Shown here piece by piece: positions 24,176-32,246 of a stretch of DNA of 52,434 bases. The translations under genes were made by a program, and so were the position numbers. Numbering within the stretch: the first letter of the stretch is position 1; the number at the start of each line of letters is the position of its first letter. This stretch comes from Myxococcota bacterium (lineage in GTDB: Bacteria; Myxococcota_A; Polyangia; HGW-17): positions 1 to 52,434 of the forward strand of contig JAHITJ010000041.1 in the NCBI GenBank assembly GCA_018817795.1, in the 5' to 3' direction. A model generated the notes under the pieces. It worked only from the letters and a program-made list of their open reading frames with translations, did not search any database and was not told the DNA's origin.

Positions 24176-24318
24176 CCGCTCCGAAAAACATGAGTATTTT
24201 CAAATGCTTTCTGCGCAAGTTTTAATTAATTGTTTTACCGCCCACAATCATGCGGTTTCTGCGATTTGCTTTTTTTTTCCAGTTGTAGAGAAATACCCAA
24301 CCGGAGGATACACCACTG

Positions 24319-26388
24319 ATGGAATGGCTCGTCCGTACAACGGAAGGTGAAGTTGTTCATTACAGCCAGGACCGGCTGATCGAGACCCTGCGGGAGGCCT
24401 CCGACCCGGCCGGAATGAAGAACCTGATCGACTGTGAGGGCATCGCCCTGCACATCGAGGGAATCCTGTATCATCAGTTCTTCAAGCCGGGAACCATCCC
24501 CTCCACCGGGCAGATCGGCCAAATCATGGTCGAGGAACTGCGGCGCCTGGGGTTCATCCCGATCGCCAAGGTGCTTGCCGACCGCAGTGCGCCGCGTCCC
24601 CTCCAGGAAACTGAGAAACTGATCAACTCCTATCTTGACCAGTCCGACTGGCGGGTGCACGAAAACTCCAACATGAACTACTCCCTGCAGGGGCTGAATT
24701 TCCACCTGGCGTCCACCATGGTGGCCCAGTACTGGCTGCACGCGATCTATCCCGAGCCCGTGCGCCAGGCCCATGACCAGGGTGAAATGCACATCCACGA
24801 TCTGGGCGTGCTCGGTCCGTACTGCGTGGGCTGGGACCTGATGGATCTGCTCATGCGCGGCTTCGGGGGCGTCCCCAACAAGATCGAGAGCAGCCCCGCC
24901 AAGCACTTCCGCACCGTGCTCGGCCAGGTCAACAACTTCTTCTACACGCTGCAGGGCGAGGCCGCAGGTGCCCAGGCGTTCTCCAACTTTGACACCTACC
25001 TGGCGCCGTTCGTCCGGTACGACAAACTGGAGTACGACGAGGTCAAGCAGTGCCTGCAGGAGTTCATCTTCAACCTGAACGTCCCCACCCGCGTGGGCTT
25101 CCAGGCGCCTTTCACCAACATCACGCTGGACCTCACGCCGTCCCCGGCGCTCGCTGACACCCCGGTGATCATCGGCGGAAAGCCCATGCCCGAGACCTAC
25201 GGCGAGTTCCAGCCCGAGATGGACCTGATCAACCGCGCGATCGCCGAACTGATGAGTCAGGGAGACGCCCGCGGCCGGATCTTCACGTTCCCGATCCCCA
25301 CCTACAACATCCACAAGACCTTCGACTTCGAGAACCCCAACCTCGAGGCGATCTGGACGATGACCGGAAAGTACGGCATCCCGTATTTCTCCAACTTCGT
25401 CAACTCTGATCTCAATCCTGACGACGTGCGCTCGATGTGCTGCAGGCTGCGGCTCGACGCACGCGAACTGCAGTCCCGCGGTGGCGGCCTGTTCGGTGCC
25501 AATCCCCTCACCGGGAGCATCGGCGTGGTGACGCTCAACCTGCCGCGCATCGGCTACCTCGCCCGCGACCGCGAAGACTTCTTCGCCCGGCTCGAGGCCT
25601 TGGTGGACAAGGCGAAGATCGCGCTGGAGCTGCGTCGCGAGCGCGTCGAGGAGCTCACCGACCGCGGCCTGTACCCGTACACCTCAGTGTACCTGCGCAC
25701 CGTCAAGGACCGCTTCGGATTGTGGTGGGCCAACCACTTCTCCACGATCGGCATCGTCGGCATGAACGAGGCCTGCCTCAACTTCCTTCAGCAGCCGATC
25801 ACCGAGCCCGAGAGCCGTGAGTTCGCCCAGGAGGTCCTGAACGTCCTGCGCAACAAGCTGCAGGAAATCCAGGAAGAAACCGGCAATTACTACAACCTCG
25901 AAGCCACGCCCGCGGAGAGCACGAGCTTCCGGCTCGCGCGCAAGGACCGGGAGGCTTTTCCCCAGATTTTTGCGCAGGGGACCGACACTGTGCCATATTA
26001 CACCAACTCGGTACACGTACCGGCCACGGTGGAAATGGATATCTTCGACTTGCTCAACCATCAGGACGACCTTCAGGTGCTGTTCACCGGCGGTACCGTC
26101 GTGCACCTGTACCTCGGGGAAGCCATCACGGATCCCAATGCGGTCAAGGAACTGGTCAAGTCCATCGTCCACCGCTTCCGGATGCCGTACTTCAGCATCA
26201 CCCCCACGTTTTCGATCTGCCCCGTGCACAACTACGTCTCGGGAAAGCACTTCTCCTGCCCGCTGCCGCACACCGACGAGGAAATGCGGACGCTGGGCAC
26301 CGAGCGCAAACTGAATGTTCATGAAATTTCCGAAATGGATCCCCATTCTTTCCGGGACGTTTCCCATACGAGAAGGAGCGAAGCATGA
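24319..26388 (+). CDS. nrdD: Anaerobic (class III) ribonucleotide reductase, catalytic chain lacking its glycyl-radical domain
   Basis: A 689-residue chain of the oxygen-sensitive reductase that makes dNTPs from NTPs. The start carries a partial ATP-cone-like region, followed by the alpha/beta barrel: NSNMNYSLQGLN, MHIHDLG, NVPTRVGFQAPFTN, the thiyl-Cys candidates Cys374/Cys375 in SMCCRLRL, FSTIGIVGMNEACLNF and ATPAESTSFRLAR. It ends with TFSICPVHNY and HFSCPLPH, where Cys634, His637, Cys647 and His651 could bind zinc in place of the usual four Cys. A 37-residue tail follows, then the stop. The RVxGY glycyl-radical motif is absent; it is encoded by the next gene in another frame. Confidence 0.95.
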   Translation: MEWLVRTTEGEVVHYSQDRLIETLREASDPAGMKNLIDCEGIALHIEGILYHQFFKPGTIPSTGQIGQIMVEELRRLGFIPIAKVLADRSAPRPLQETEKLINSYLDQSDWRVHENSNMNYSLQGLNFHLASTMVAQYWLHAIYPEPVRQAHDQGEMHIHDLGVLGPYCVGWDLMDLLMRGFGGVPNKIESSPAKHFRTVLGQVNNFFYTLQGEAAGAQAFSNFDTYLAPFVRYDKLEYDEVKQCLQEFIFNLNVPTRVGFQAPFTNITLDLTPSPALADTPVIIGGKPMPETYGEFQPEMDLINRAIAELMSQGDARGRIFTFPIPTYNIHKTFDFENPNLEAIWTMTGKYGIPYFSNFVNSDLNPDDVRSMCCRLRLDARELQSRGGGLFGANPLTGSIGVVTLNLPRIGYLARDREDFFARLEALVDKAKIALELRRERVEELTDRGLYPYTSVYLRTVKDRFGLWWANHFSTIGIVGMNEACLNFLQQPITEPESREFAQEVLNVLRNKLQEIQEETGNYYNLEATPAESTSFRLARKDREAFPQIFAQGTDTVPYYTNSVHVPATVEMDIFDLLNHQDDLQVLFTGGTVVHLYLGEAITDPNAVKELVKSIVHRFRMPYFSITPTFSICPVHNYVSGKHFSCPLPHTDEEMRTLGTERKLNVHEISEMDPHSFRDVSHTRRSEA

Positions 26389-26576
26389 AGAATGATTCCC
26401 TGCGCACTGTCCAAGTCATTGAGACCGAAGTGTATTCCCGTGTGGTTGGCTATTATCGACCCGTCCAGAACTGGAACAGCGGCAAGAAACTGGAATTTTC
26501 CCAGCGCAAGCTGCACACCATGCCCGGCACGGTGGTGTCCAATTCCCTGAAATCCGCCCTTAAAATGGTGGGGTAA
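26385..26576 (+). CDS. Stand-alone glycyl-radical domain of split NrdD
   Basis: A 63-residue protein starting in an ATGA overlap with the nrdD stop, in a different frame, with its own AAGGAG 6 bases before the ATG. Residues 15-36 (EVYSRVVGYYRPVQNW and onward) are the C-terminal glycyl-radical loop of NrdD; Gly22 in RVVGY would carry the radical installed by NrdG. It should dock into the barrel of the large chain to place the radical near Cys374/375. The strong Shine-Dalgarno and coupled start argue for a real split rather than a sequencing frameshift. YfiD/GrcA of PFL is a functional analogue as a detachable radical domain. Confidence 0.88.
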   Translation: MKNDSLRTVQVIETEVYSRVVGYYRPVQNWNSGKKLEFSQRKLHTMPGTVVSNSLKSALKMVG

Positions 26577-27272
26577 ATGCGCATCGCCGGATGGCATGGC
26601 ACCACCCTGGTCGACTTTCCGTCCCGGGTGGCGTCCATCCTGTTCTTTGCAGGCTGCAACCTGCGATGCCCCTTTTGTCACAACCCCGGCCTGGTTCTGC
26701 CGGATCGCTTCGATCCTGCGACCTCCGTGGACTTTGACGACATCCTGAAAAAACTCTCCGAGCGAAGGAATTTCATCTCCGGGGTGGTGTTCACCGGGGG
26801 CGAACCGCTGATGCAGGCGGATCTGTCCGAAGCCATCGCTGCGGTCCGGGGGCTTGGGCTGGCCGTCAAACTGGACACCAACGGGACCTGGCCCTCCCGG
26901 CTCGCGGAGGTCCTCGGGCAGGTGCAGTACGTGGCGCTGGATCTGAAGACCTCGCCGGCACGCTATCACGAGGCGACCGGCGGCATGGCCGATTTCTCCG
27001 GCGTGCAGGCGACGCTGGATCTGCTGCGCGCACATCAGGTTTCCTACGAACTGCGGACCACCGTCGTTCCGGAGCTGGTCACCCTTGAGGACATCGAGGC
27101 GCTGGTCCCGCTGGTGAAGGACGTGCCGCTTTTCGCCCTTCAGTCCTTTGTGTCCCGCGAGACGCTGGATCCCGCCTGGTCGGGCATGGCTGCGGCTTCG
27201 CCGGCGCTCGTGCAGGAAATGGCCGCCCTGCTGGCGACGAGCGCACGCAAGGTCATTATTCGATCGAATTAG
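26577..27272 (+). CDS. nrdG: Anaerobic ribonucleotide reductase activase (radical SAM)
   Basis: A 231-residue radical SAM protein whose ATG directly abuts the TAA of the radical-domain gene. CNLRCPFCH is the 4Fe-4S motif, GGEP (VVFTGGEPLMQ) binds SAM, and KLDTNG and VALDLKT are later family strands. It abstracts hydrogen from the Gly of the radical domain using a 5'-deoxyadenosyl radical. The N-terminal opening (MRIAGWHGTTLVDFPSRVA) matches the NrdG type paired with Thermotoga-like NrdD. The three genes form one tight operon. Confidence 0.95.
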   Translation: MRIAGWHGTTLVDFPSRVASILFFAGCNLRCPFCHNPGLVLPDRFDPATSVDFDDILKKLSERRNFISGVVFTGGEPLMQADLSEAIAAVRGLGLAVKLDTNGTWPSRLAEVLGQVQYVALDLKTSPARYHEATGGMADFSGVQATLDLLRAHQVSYELRTTVVPELVTLEDIEALVPLVKDVPLFALQSFVSRETLDPAWSGMAAASPALVQEMAALLATSARKVIIRSN

Positions 27273-27285
27273 AAGAACGGTCAGC

Positions 27286-27314
27286 TTGACGGGACAGCAA
27301 AACCAAAGTACTTT
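27286..27314 (+). promoter_or_regulatory. Candidate promoter, possibly giving a leaderless mRNA
   Basis: TTGACG (27286-27291), a 17-base spacer and TACTTT (27309-27314). The start of transcription would fall at or near the ATG at 27321, and no Shine-Dalgarno is visible there. Confidence 0.45.
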
Positions 27315-27320
27315 TTACGA

Positions 27321-28049
27321 ATGGTGGAACCACTGAACCCTCAGGATTTCTTTCATTCTTTTGAAGTTTTCGGGCATGTGCGTCCCATGGCCGGAACCTA
27401 TCACATCGTGGACCTGACCCTTGAAAAGACGGAAAATATTCTGGAAAATGCCCAAAAGCATCATATCCAGTATTTTCATGATGCAGCATGGCTGCATATC
27501 ATGGGTCAGAACCTGATCTTCTGCATGTCACAGCCCAGCCTTCCGCTGTTCGGTTTTTCCGGCGCCAACAGCATCGCGTTGCTGTACAAGCACCTGGCCG
27601 AAGAGGACGACCATGCGCAGCGACTGTTCTCCATTACGTCGCACGCAGCCTCCTTCCTGAGCACGCACCTGAACGTTCCCGTGAAGTTTCAGGGTAAGCT
27701 GCTGGAGTTTCCCAGCGTCAAGGTGCTGTGCGCCTTCTTCCTTTGGAAGCAGGTGGTGCATCGCCGTATCATGATTCACTCGATGTGCCTGGCTCATCTG
27801 ATGGCTCAGGGGAAATCTCCCGTGGAAGCCCAGGAGGCCTATCTGGCGGCCCCCGACGAGAAGGCCCGGTTGGTGATGTGCGCCCAGTACCTCCAACTCG
27901 ATCGCGTACCTTCGTGGCAGCTCAACGGCCTGATCGGCTATTGGGCCAACCAGGAGGACCGGCTGCATCTGACCATGCATCAGGACCTGCCATCGGGACC
28001 GGATTTTCTCGCCTTTCTCATGGACGCCTTCGGACGTTCAGGAGAGTAG
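27321..28049 (+). CDS. Hypothetical protein
   Basis: A 242-residue protein without signal peptide or clear membrane helix. The first half (FGHVRPMAGTYHIVDLTLEK, NIALLYKHLAEEDDHAQRL-like stretches) is mixed alpha/beta; the second half is helical and His/Met-rich (VVHRRIMIHSMCLAHLMAQ). I do not recognise the family. It begins a four-gene run with gaps of 4, -1 and 3 bases, ending at 30989, so it probably shares a job with the GYF/AgmX protein. Confidence 0.72.
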   Translation: MVEPLNPQDFFHSFEVFGHVRPMAGTYHIVDLTLEKTENILENAQKHHIQYFHDAAWLHIMGQNLIFCMSQPSLPLFGFSGANSIALLYKHLAEEDDHAQRLFSITSHAASFLSTHLNVPVKFQGKLLEFPSVKVLCAFFLWKQVVHRRIMIHSMCLAHLMAQGKSPVEAQEAYLAAPDEKARLVMCAQYLQLDRVPSWQLNGLIGYWANQEDRLHLTMHQDLPSGPDFLAFLMDAFGRSGE

Positions 28050-28053
28050 TTGC

Positions 28054-29427
28054 ATGCAGTTTTTCTGTGATCAATGCAAGACAAAGTATTCCATCGCCGA
28101 TGAGAAGGTCGTCGGCAAGATCCTCAAACTGCGTTGCAAGCGCTGCGACAACACCATCGTGCTCAAGGACCCGAGGGCCTCGTCGGTCGCCGACTCCGCG
28201 GGTTCCTCCAGCCGGGGCCAGCAACTTCTCAAGGATGCCTTCAAGAAGAGCTTCCAGGAGGATCTTTCCTCGGCTGCTGACGTGTTTCCGTCGGCCGCAT
28301 CGGAAGGCGGCGGTGAGGATCATACGCAGATCGCACGGCTGCCTCTTTTCGAGTCCGCGCAACCGCCCGAGGAGTGGTACCTTTCCGATTCACGTGGCCA
28401 GTTCGGTCCGATGGATTTCGGTGAGCTCGTCGCACGCATCAAGCGCGGCGAGCCCGATCATGACGCTGTGATCTGGCGCGACGGCTTCGACGACTGGAAG
28501 ACCGTCGACCGGGTGCCCGAGTTGAAGTTGTATGCCAAGCACCTGCCACCGCCACGGCGGTCCACGCGGGAGATGTTCCGCGAGTCCATGAGCTTCCCGG
28601 CGACTTCTCCTGTGGCCACCGGTGCGTTCCCGCCCGCGCTGCAGCAGAACACCGGCGTAACGGTGAATCCCTATGCCCAGGCACCCGTCTCGGCCGGCCA
28701 GAGCTTCCGATCCCCGACCATGGAATATCCCGGTGCCTCTTCGGCGATGATCAACCCCATGGCGGCGCTGGAGATGCAGTCGGCCGCCATCCGCAACGCC
28801 CGCATGAAGAACTGGATCCTCGTGGCGATCCTGGTGGTCATCGTCGGCGCAGCCGCCTTCGTGCTGGGTGGAAAGTTGATGGAAAAGCCCTCCGGATCGC
28901 CCGAGCCTCCCAAGGTCGCAGTCAACCCGCAGCAGGAACCAGCGATGACTCCCGAGGCCCCCAAAGAGGAGCCCATGCGCGAAGTGGTCTACGTCATCGC
29001 CAGCCAGCCTCCCGAGGTCGAGGGAGACCCCGCCAATCCGGGCTCCTCCATGGGCACCAAGAACCCCGGGACGTCCCGTCCTGATTCGTCTGGCTCCGGA
29101 GACATGGGGACCTCGGAACCGTCGATGTCCGCCCCCGCCGGAACCCAGCCCCGCAGTTCGGCCGACTTCAACTCCGTCAAGCAGCGCAACATCATGGAAA
29201 TCCAGCGCTGCTACGAGATGACCGTTCGCAAGGGCCAGAAGGAGCTCGTCGGACAGTCCATCAAGTTCGCCATCAAGATTCAGCCCGGCGGTTCCGTCGA
29301 CACTGTTTCGTTCACCGGAGAGATGCCTCCGCTGATGCGTGCCTGCCTGGGCAGCGCCATCCAGAAATGGCAGTTCCCGGCCGGTACGAAAACAGACACC
29401 TTCTCCTTCGAGATGCACTTCAACTGA
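28054..29427 (+). CDS. Zinc-ribbon, GYF_2 and AgmX/TonB-C-like membrane protein
   Basis: A 457-residue protein typical of Myxococcota. Residues 1-36 are an MJ0042-type zinc ribbon (Cys5, Cys8, Cys28, Cys31). A GYF_2 domain follows at about 108-160 (EEWYLSDSRGQFGPMDF, then AVIWRDGFDDWKTV). One membrane helix lies near 251-271 (WILVAILVVIVGAAAFVLGG), followed by a Pro/Ser/Gly-rich linker. The C-terminal domain (about 370-457: NIMEIQRCYEMTVRKGQ, then QKWQFPAG) resembles the energy-transducing TonB-C/AgmX fold. This implies signalling or force transfer across the envelope; its partners are unknown. It overlaps the next gene by 1 base. Confidence 0.87.
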   Translation: MQFFCDQCKTKYSIADEKVVGKILKLRCKRCDNTIVLKDPRASSVADSAGSSSRGQQLLKDAFKKSFQEDLSSAADVFPSAASEGGGEDHTQIARLPLFESAQPPEEWYLSDSRGQFGPMDFGELVARIKRGEPDHDAVIWRDGFDDWKTVDRVPELKLYAKHLPPPRRSTREMFRESMSFPATSPVATGAFPPALQQNTGVTVNPYAQAPVSAGQSFRSPTMEYPGASSAMINPMAALEMQSAAIRNARMKNWILVAILVVIVGAAAFVLGGKLMEKPSGSPEPPKVAVNPQQEPAMTPEAPKEEPMREVVYVIASQPPEVEGDPANPGSSMGTKNPGTSRPDSSGSGDMGTSEPSMSAPAGTQPRSSADFNSVKQRNIMEIQRCYEMTVRKGQKELVGQSIKFAIKIQPGGSVDTVSFTGEMPPLMRACLGSAIQKWQFPAGTKTDTFSFEMHFN

Positions 29428-30299
29428 TGTGGCGCGTTTTCTTTCCCCTCCTGCTGGCCGCCGGTCTTCTCTCCTGCGGGAACGATTCGAAATCCGAATG
29501 CAAAAAGGACACCGACTGCAAGGGGGACCGGATCTGTGAGAAAGGCCGCTGCATTACTCCGTCGGTGCGTCCTGCCCCCGCCATGCCGGATCCTGATCCC
29601 GATCCTGACCCGGATCCGAACACGACCCATCCTGCGCCGTCACCGCTGCCCGTCATTCCGGGCCTGCCGAGCCTGCCCAAGCTCAACCTCCCCAACCTGT
29701 CGCTTGGACAGGGGGGACTGAACCTGAACTTCAAGCTCCAGGTGGGCGCCGACGAGCATACCATCGAGATGGATCCGACCGGCAACCCTTCAGTGAAGTG
29801 GTGCGTCAACAAGAAGTGCGACGTCATGGATCTGACCCGCCCGGCCGATGTCGAGCGCATGCTCGAGAGGCTGGCCAACACCGCAGGCAACGCGGATCCG
29901 CAGTTGAAGACGACCCTGCAGATGCTGCGGGATCTTTCCTCCATGATGAACCAGGGCGGCGGCCTCCCCGTGGGCGTGCCAGGGACGTTCACAAACCAGC
30001 CTTCCGGCCGGAAGAACCTGACCACGTATCGCTCGGCTGCTGAGATCGTGGCAGGTGGAGAGAAGGCCGAAGGCGCCGAGGGACTACTCTCTGATCTGTC
30101 TCCGACGATCGTCTCCTCCGACCAGGTGACCTTCAAGACCTCCGACGGGATCACTGTCGACCTGGTGGCGCCTGCGGCCATCCAGTCGCGCCTGCCCGGC
30201 CTGGCTCGCTCCACGGGGCCCCAGACGGTGCGCTTCCGGATCCTGCGTGTCACGGCAAAATACATCAAGGGGGAGATCCTTGAAATCCCGAATCGGTGA
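29427..30299 (+). CDS. Lipoprotein with Asp-Pro repeat linker
   Basis: A 290-residue lipoprotein from ATG 29427, sharing its A with the preceding TGA (TGATG), so coupled. The signal LLAAGLLSC gives a lipobox. A small Cys-rich segment (CKKDTDCKGDRICEKGRC) recalls disulfide-rich EGF-like knots common in Myxococcota surface proteins. A DPDPDPDPDP linker and a Pro/Leu-rich segment precede a globular C-terminal domain of about 180 residues that I cannot assign. It probably works with the GYF/AgmX and thioredoxin-like neighbours at the cell envelope. Confidence 0.82.
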   Translation: MWRVFFPLLLAAGLLSCGNDSKSECKKDTDCKGDRICEKGRCITPSVRPAPAMPDPDPDPDPDPNTTHPAPSPLPVIPGLPSLPKLNLPNLSLGQGGLNLNFKLQVGADEHTIEMDPTGNPSVKWCVNKKCDVMDLTRPADVERMLERLANTAGNADPQLKTTLQMLRDLSSMMNQGGGLPVGVPGTFTNQPSGRKNLTTYRSAAEIVAGGEKAEGAEGLLSDLSPTIVSSDQVTFKTSDGITVDLVAPAAIQSRLPGLARSTGPQTVRFRILRVTAKYIKGEILEIPNR

Positions 30300-30302
30300 A
30301 CC

Positions 30303-30989
30303 ATGAAGTCTCTCGTATTGCTTTTCCTCTGGGTGTCCCTTTCCCTCACCGGGCTTTCGTCCTGCGATTCCGACGAAAAGGGGCGTACCGTGAATGAACC
30401 GCTGGTGCTCTCCCTGGACAAGGATATCACCCAGGACCAGTGCGGCCCGGACGTATACCCGTGTCCGCCTTACGGCACCCGGCGTTACCAGACCCTCAGG
30501 GACGTGCCCTTCATCGCGGTCAACAATGCCGCCAGAGCGATCGCCGGCGGGGCTGACCTGGGTTACTTCCACCATTTCTACCAACTGCGTTCCCAGGGTT
30601 ACAAGATCCTGCTTGTCTCCTATACGACGGGCTGGTGCACCCACTGCAGGGCCCAGATGGAGGTCACCCCCCTGATGGTGGATCAGTATGGTGCCGGAAA
30701 TTCGGATCCACGTGTGGCCTTCCTGGTCGTGGTGCGGGAGAATGAGCAGCTTGACCCGGCCACCGTGGAGTACGCGGCGGGGTACTCGTCCCATTACGGC
30801 CTTGACGACGTGGTGCCGGTCACCAACGATCAGGGCAACGCCTTCTTCCCCTACATGACCTCGGTGGGCTATCCGTTCAATTTCTTCGTCAGGCTTGACG
30901 ACATGACGATCCTGGATTACGCATCGGCCGTGGAGACGCCTCAGACGTTTTCCGACGAACTGGAACGCGTTCTGCTGATGGTGCCGTAG
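30303..30989 (+). CDS. Thioredoxin-like lipoprotein
   Basis: A 228-residue lipoprotein (LTGLSSC) with a thioredoxin fold: YKILLVSYTTGWCTHCRAQM carries the active-site CxxC (WCTHC), followed by VAFLVVVRE and a cis-Pro candidate in VGYPFNFFV. An extra N-terminal segment holds two more Cys (QCGPDVYPCPP). A periplasmic or surface thiol-disulfide or sensor role is likely. It is the last gene of the 27321-30989 run, 3 bases after the previous stop, and could act on the Cys-rich lipoprotein next to it. Confidence 0.87.
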   Translation: MKSLVLLFLWVSLSLTGLSSCDSDEKGRTVNEPLVLSLDKDITQDQCGPDVYPCPPYGTRRYQTLRDVPFIAVNNAARAIAGGADLGYFHHFYQLRSQGYKILLVSYTTGWCTHCRAQMEVTPLMVDQYGAGNSDPRVAFLVVVRENEQLDPATVEYAAGYSSHYGLDDVVPVTNDQGNAFFPYMTSVGYPFNFFVRLDDMTILDYASAVETPQTFSDELERVLLMVP

Positions 30990-31035
30990 TTGAAGAACCT
31001 GTCCACCTCAACGAAACAAACCAAGGAAAAAAACC

Positions 31036-32211
31036 ATGCGCAACCATTATGATCTAGTCGTGATCGGCAGCTCATCGGCGGGCATCTCCGCCGCCGAGAA
31101 GGCCCGCAAAAGCCGTCCGGAGGCCACCATCGCGTGTTTTTCCGAGGAGCCGCAGCCTCCCTACTATCGTCCGATGCTCACTGAGTTGATGGGGAATCCT
31201 GCGGTGCTGGAGAAGGCCGCGTTCACGTTGCGCAAGCCGCAGTGGTTCTCCGAGCAGAACATCGAATTGTTCCTGTCCACCGAGGTGACCGGCCTGGACC
31301 CAGCCGCCCGCAGCCTCACCACGAAAGAGGGGCAGAGCTGCACCTGGGGGTCCTGCGTGCTGGCCACCGGCAGCGTGCCTTTCGTGCCCCTTCCGGAGGC
31401 CCTGGCGCTGCCCAACGTTTTTTCCTGCCGCAGCCTCCTTGACGCGCAGAAAATCCTGGAAGCGTCCAGCACCGCCAGCCGGATCATCGTGATCGGCGGG
31501 GGATTGCTCGGACTCGAGGCGGCGCACTACCTGAACACAGGCGGCAAGAAGATCACCGTGGTGGAACTGATGCCACGGATCCTGCCGCGGCAACTCGACC
31601 AGACAGTGTCGACGTGGTTTGCGGAACGAATCGGTTCCGCAGGTGTGGATCTGCGGCTGGGAACGCAGGTGAAGGAGATCCGCGAGCAGGACGGTCATCT
31701 CGTGGTAATGACGCCGGCCGAGGAGCTCGAGGCTGATCTGGTGCTGTTCTCCATCGGCGTGCGGCCACGCTCGGAGCTGGCCAGGCAGGCGGGTCTGACC
31801 GTGAACCGCGGCATCGTGGTCGACCCATACATGCAGACCTCGGATCCTCACGTGTTCGCCTGCGGGGATTGCGCCGAGGTCGCGGGCCAGGTGCTGGCCC
31901 TCTGGATGCCTGCGATGCGCATGGGGCATGTGGCCGGCCACAATGCCGTGTCCGGGCCGGAGACGGCCTACGTCCTGACGGTTCCGCCCGCGGCGCTGTC
32001 GGCGTTCTCCACTCGAATCTTTTCCGTGGGACAACTGGAGAAGGGGGAGGTCCTGGAGAAGAAGGCTGATGAAGACAACGGCCTGCGGCTCTACTTCGAG
32101 GAGGGCGTGCTCACCGGAGTCCTGCTCTGGGGCGACACCGCCAGAGGCATGGCCCTGTCCAAGGCGCTGGAGGCGAAGGCCGATCGCGCCACCGTCGAAA
32201 AGCTTCTCTGA
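31036..32211 (+). CDS. FAD-dependent NAD(P)H oxidoreductase (rubredoxin-reductase/NirB-N type)
   Basis: A 391-residue flavoprotein. The FAD-binding GxSxxG is in VVIGSSSAGISAAEK, the NAD(P)H-binding site is VIGGGLLGLEAAHYL, and VFACGDCAEV is the second FAD motif. No redox-active CxxxxC pair is present, so electrons should leave to a separate carrier such as rubredoxin or a small iron-sulfur protein. The C-terminal segment (GLRLYFEEGVLTGVLLWGD) is as in NirB/NorW-like reductases. AAGGA precedes ATG. It follows the thioredoxin-like gene by 46 bases; no acceptor protein gene is adjacent. Confidence 0.9.
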   Translation: MRNHYDLVVIGSSSAGISAAEKARKSRPEATIACFSEEPQPPYYRPMLTELMGNPAVLEKAAFTLRKPQWFSEQNIELFLSTEVTGLDPAARSLTTKEGQSCTWGSCVLATGSVPFVPLPEALALPNVFSCRSLLDAQKILEASSTASRIIVIGGGLLGLEAAHYLNTGGKKITVVELMPRILPRQLDQTVSTWFAERIGSAGVDLRLGTQVKEIREQDGHLVVMTPAEELEADLVLFSIGVRPRSELARQAGLTVNRGIVVDPYMQTSDPHVFACGDCAEVAGQVLALWMPAMRMGHVAGHNAVSGPETAYVLTVPPAALSAFSTRIFSVGQLEKGEVLEKKADEDNGLRLYFEEGVLTGVLLWGDTARGMALSKALEAKADRATVEKLL

Positions 32212-32246
32212 TCGCAGAATTCCTCACAAGCACACGGGAAGGGTTT

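Larger units (their letters stand above)
23607..24318. other. 712-bp AT-rich intergenic region upstream of nrdD
   Basis: This is the only gene-free stretch over 300 bases. It holds divergent promoters for the M24 and nrdD genes. Visible elements are a perfect 9-bp hairpin CGGATCCGG/CCGGATCCG (23784-23805), a CAAAAC/GTTTTG dyad (about 23824-23841), a CCCCT/AGGGG hairpin (23907-23920) next to an A/T run, and a CGCCGGA/TCCGGTG hairpin (24045-24063). Reading frames here have poor composition and no convincing start. A small RNA or regulatory leader is possible. Confidence 0.6.

Noticed and set aside
23913-24218. 101-codon minus-strand frame in the nrdD upstream region
   Set aside because: Lys/Phe-rich composition from AT-rich DNA, no Shine-Dalgarno, and no family resemblance.
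26300-26400. Programmed frameshift joining nrdD to the radical-domain frame
   Set aside because: The second frame is closed by a TGA at 26322-26324, I saw no slippery heptamer in the short open overlap, and the small gene has its own start and ribosome site.
30610-30680. WCTHC as a c-type heme site
   Set aside because: A heme c site needs CxxCH; here Arg follows the second Cys and the context is a thioredoxin strand-helix.
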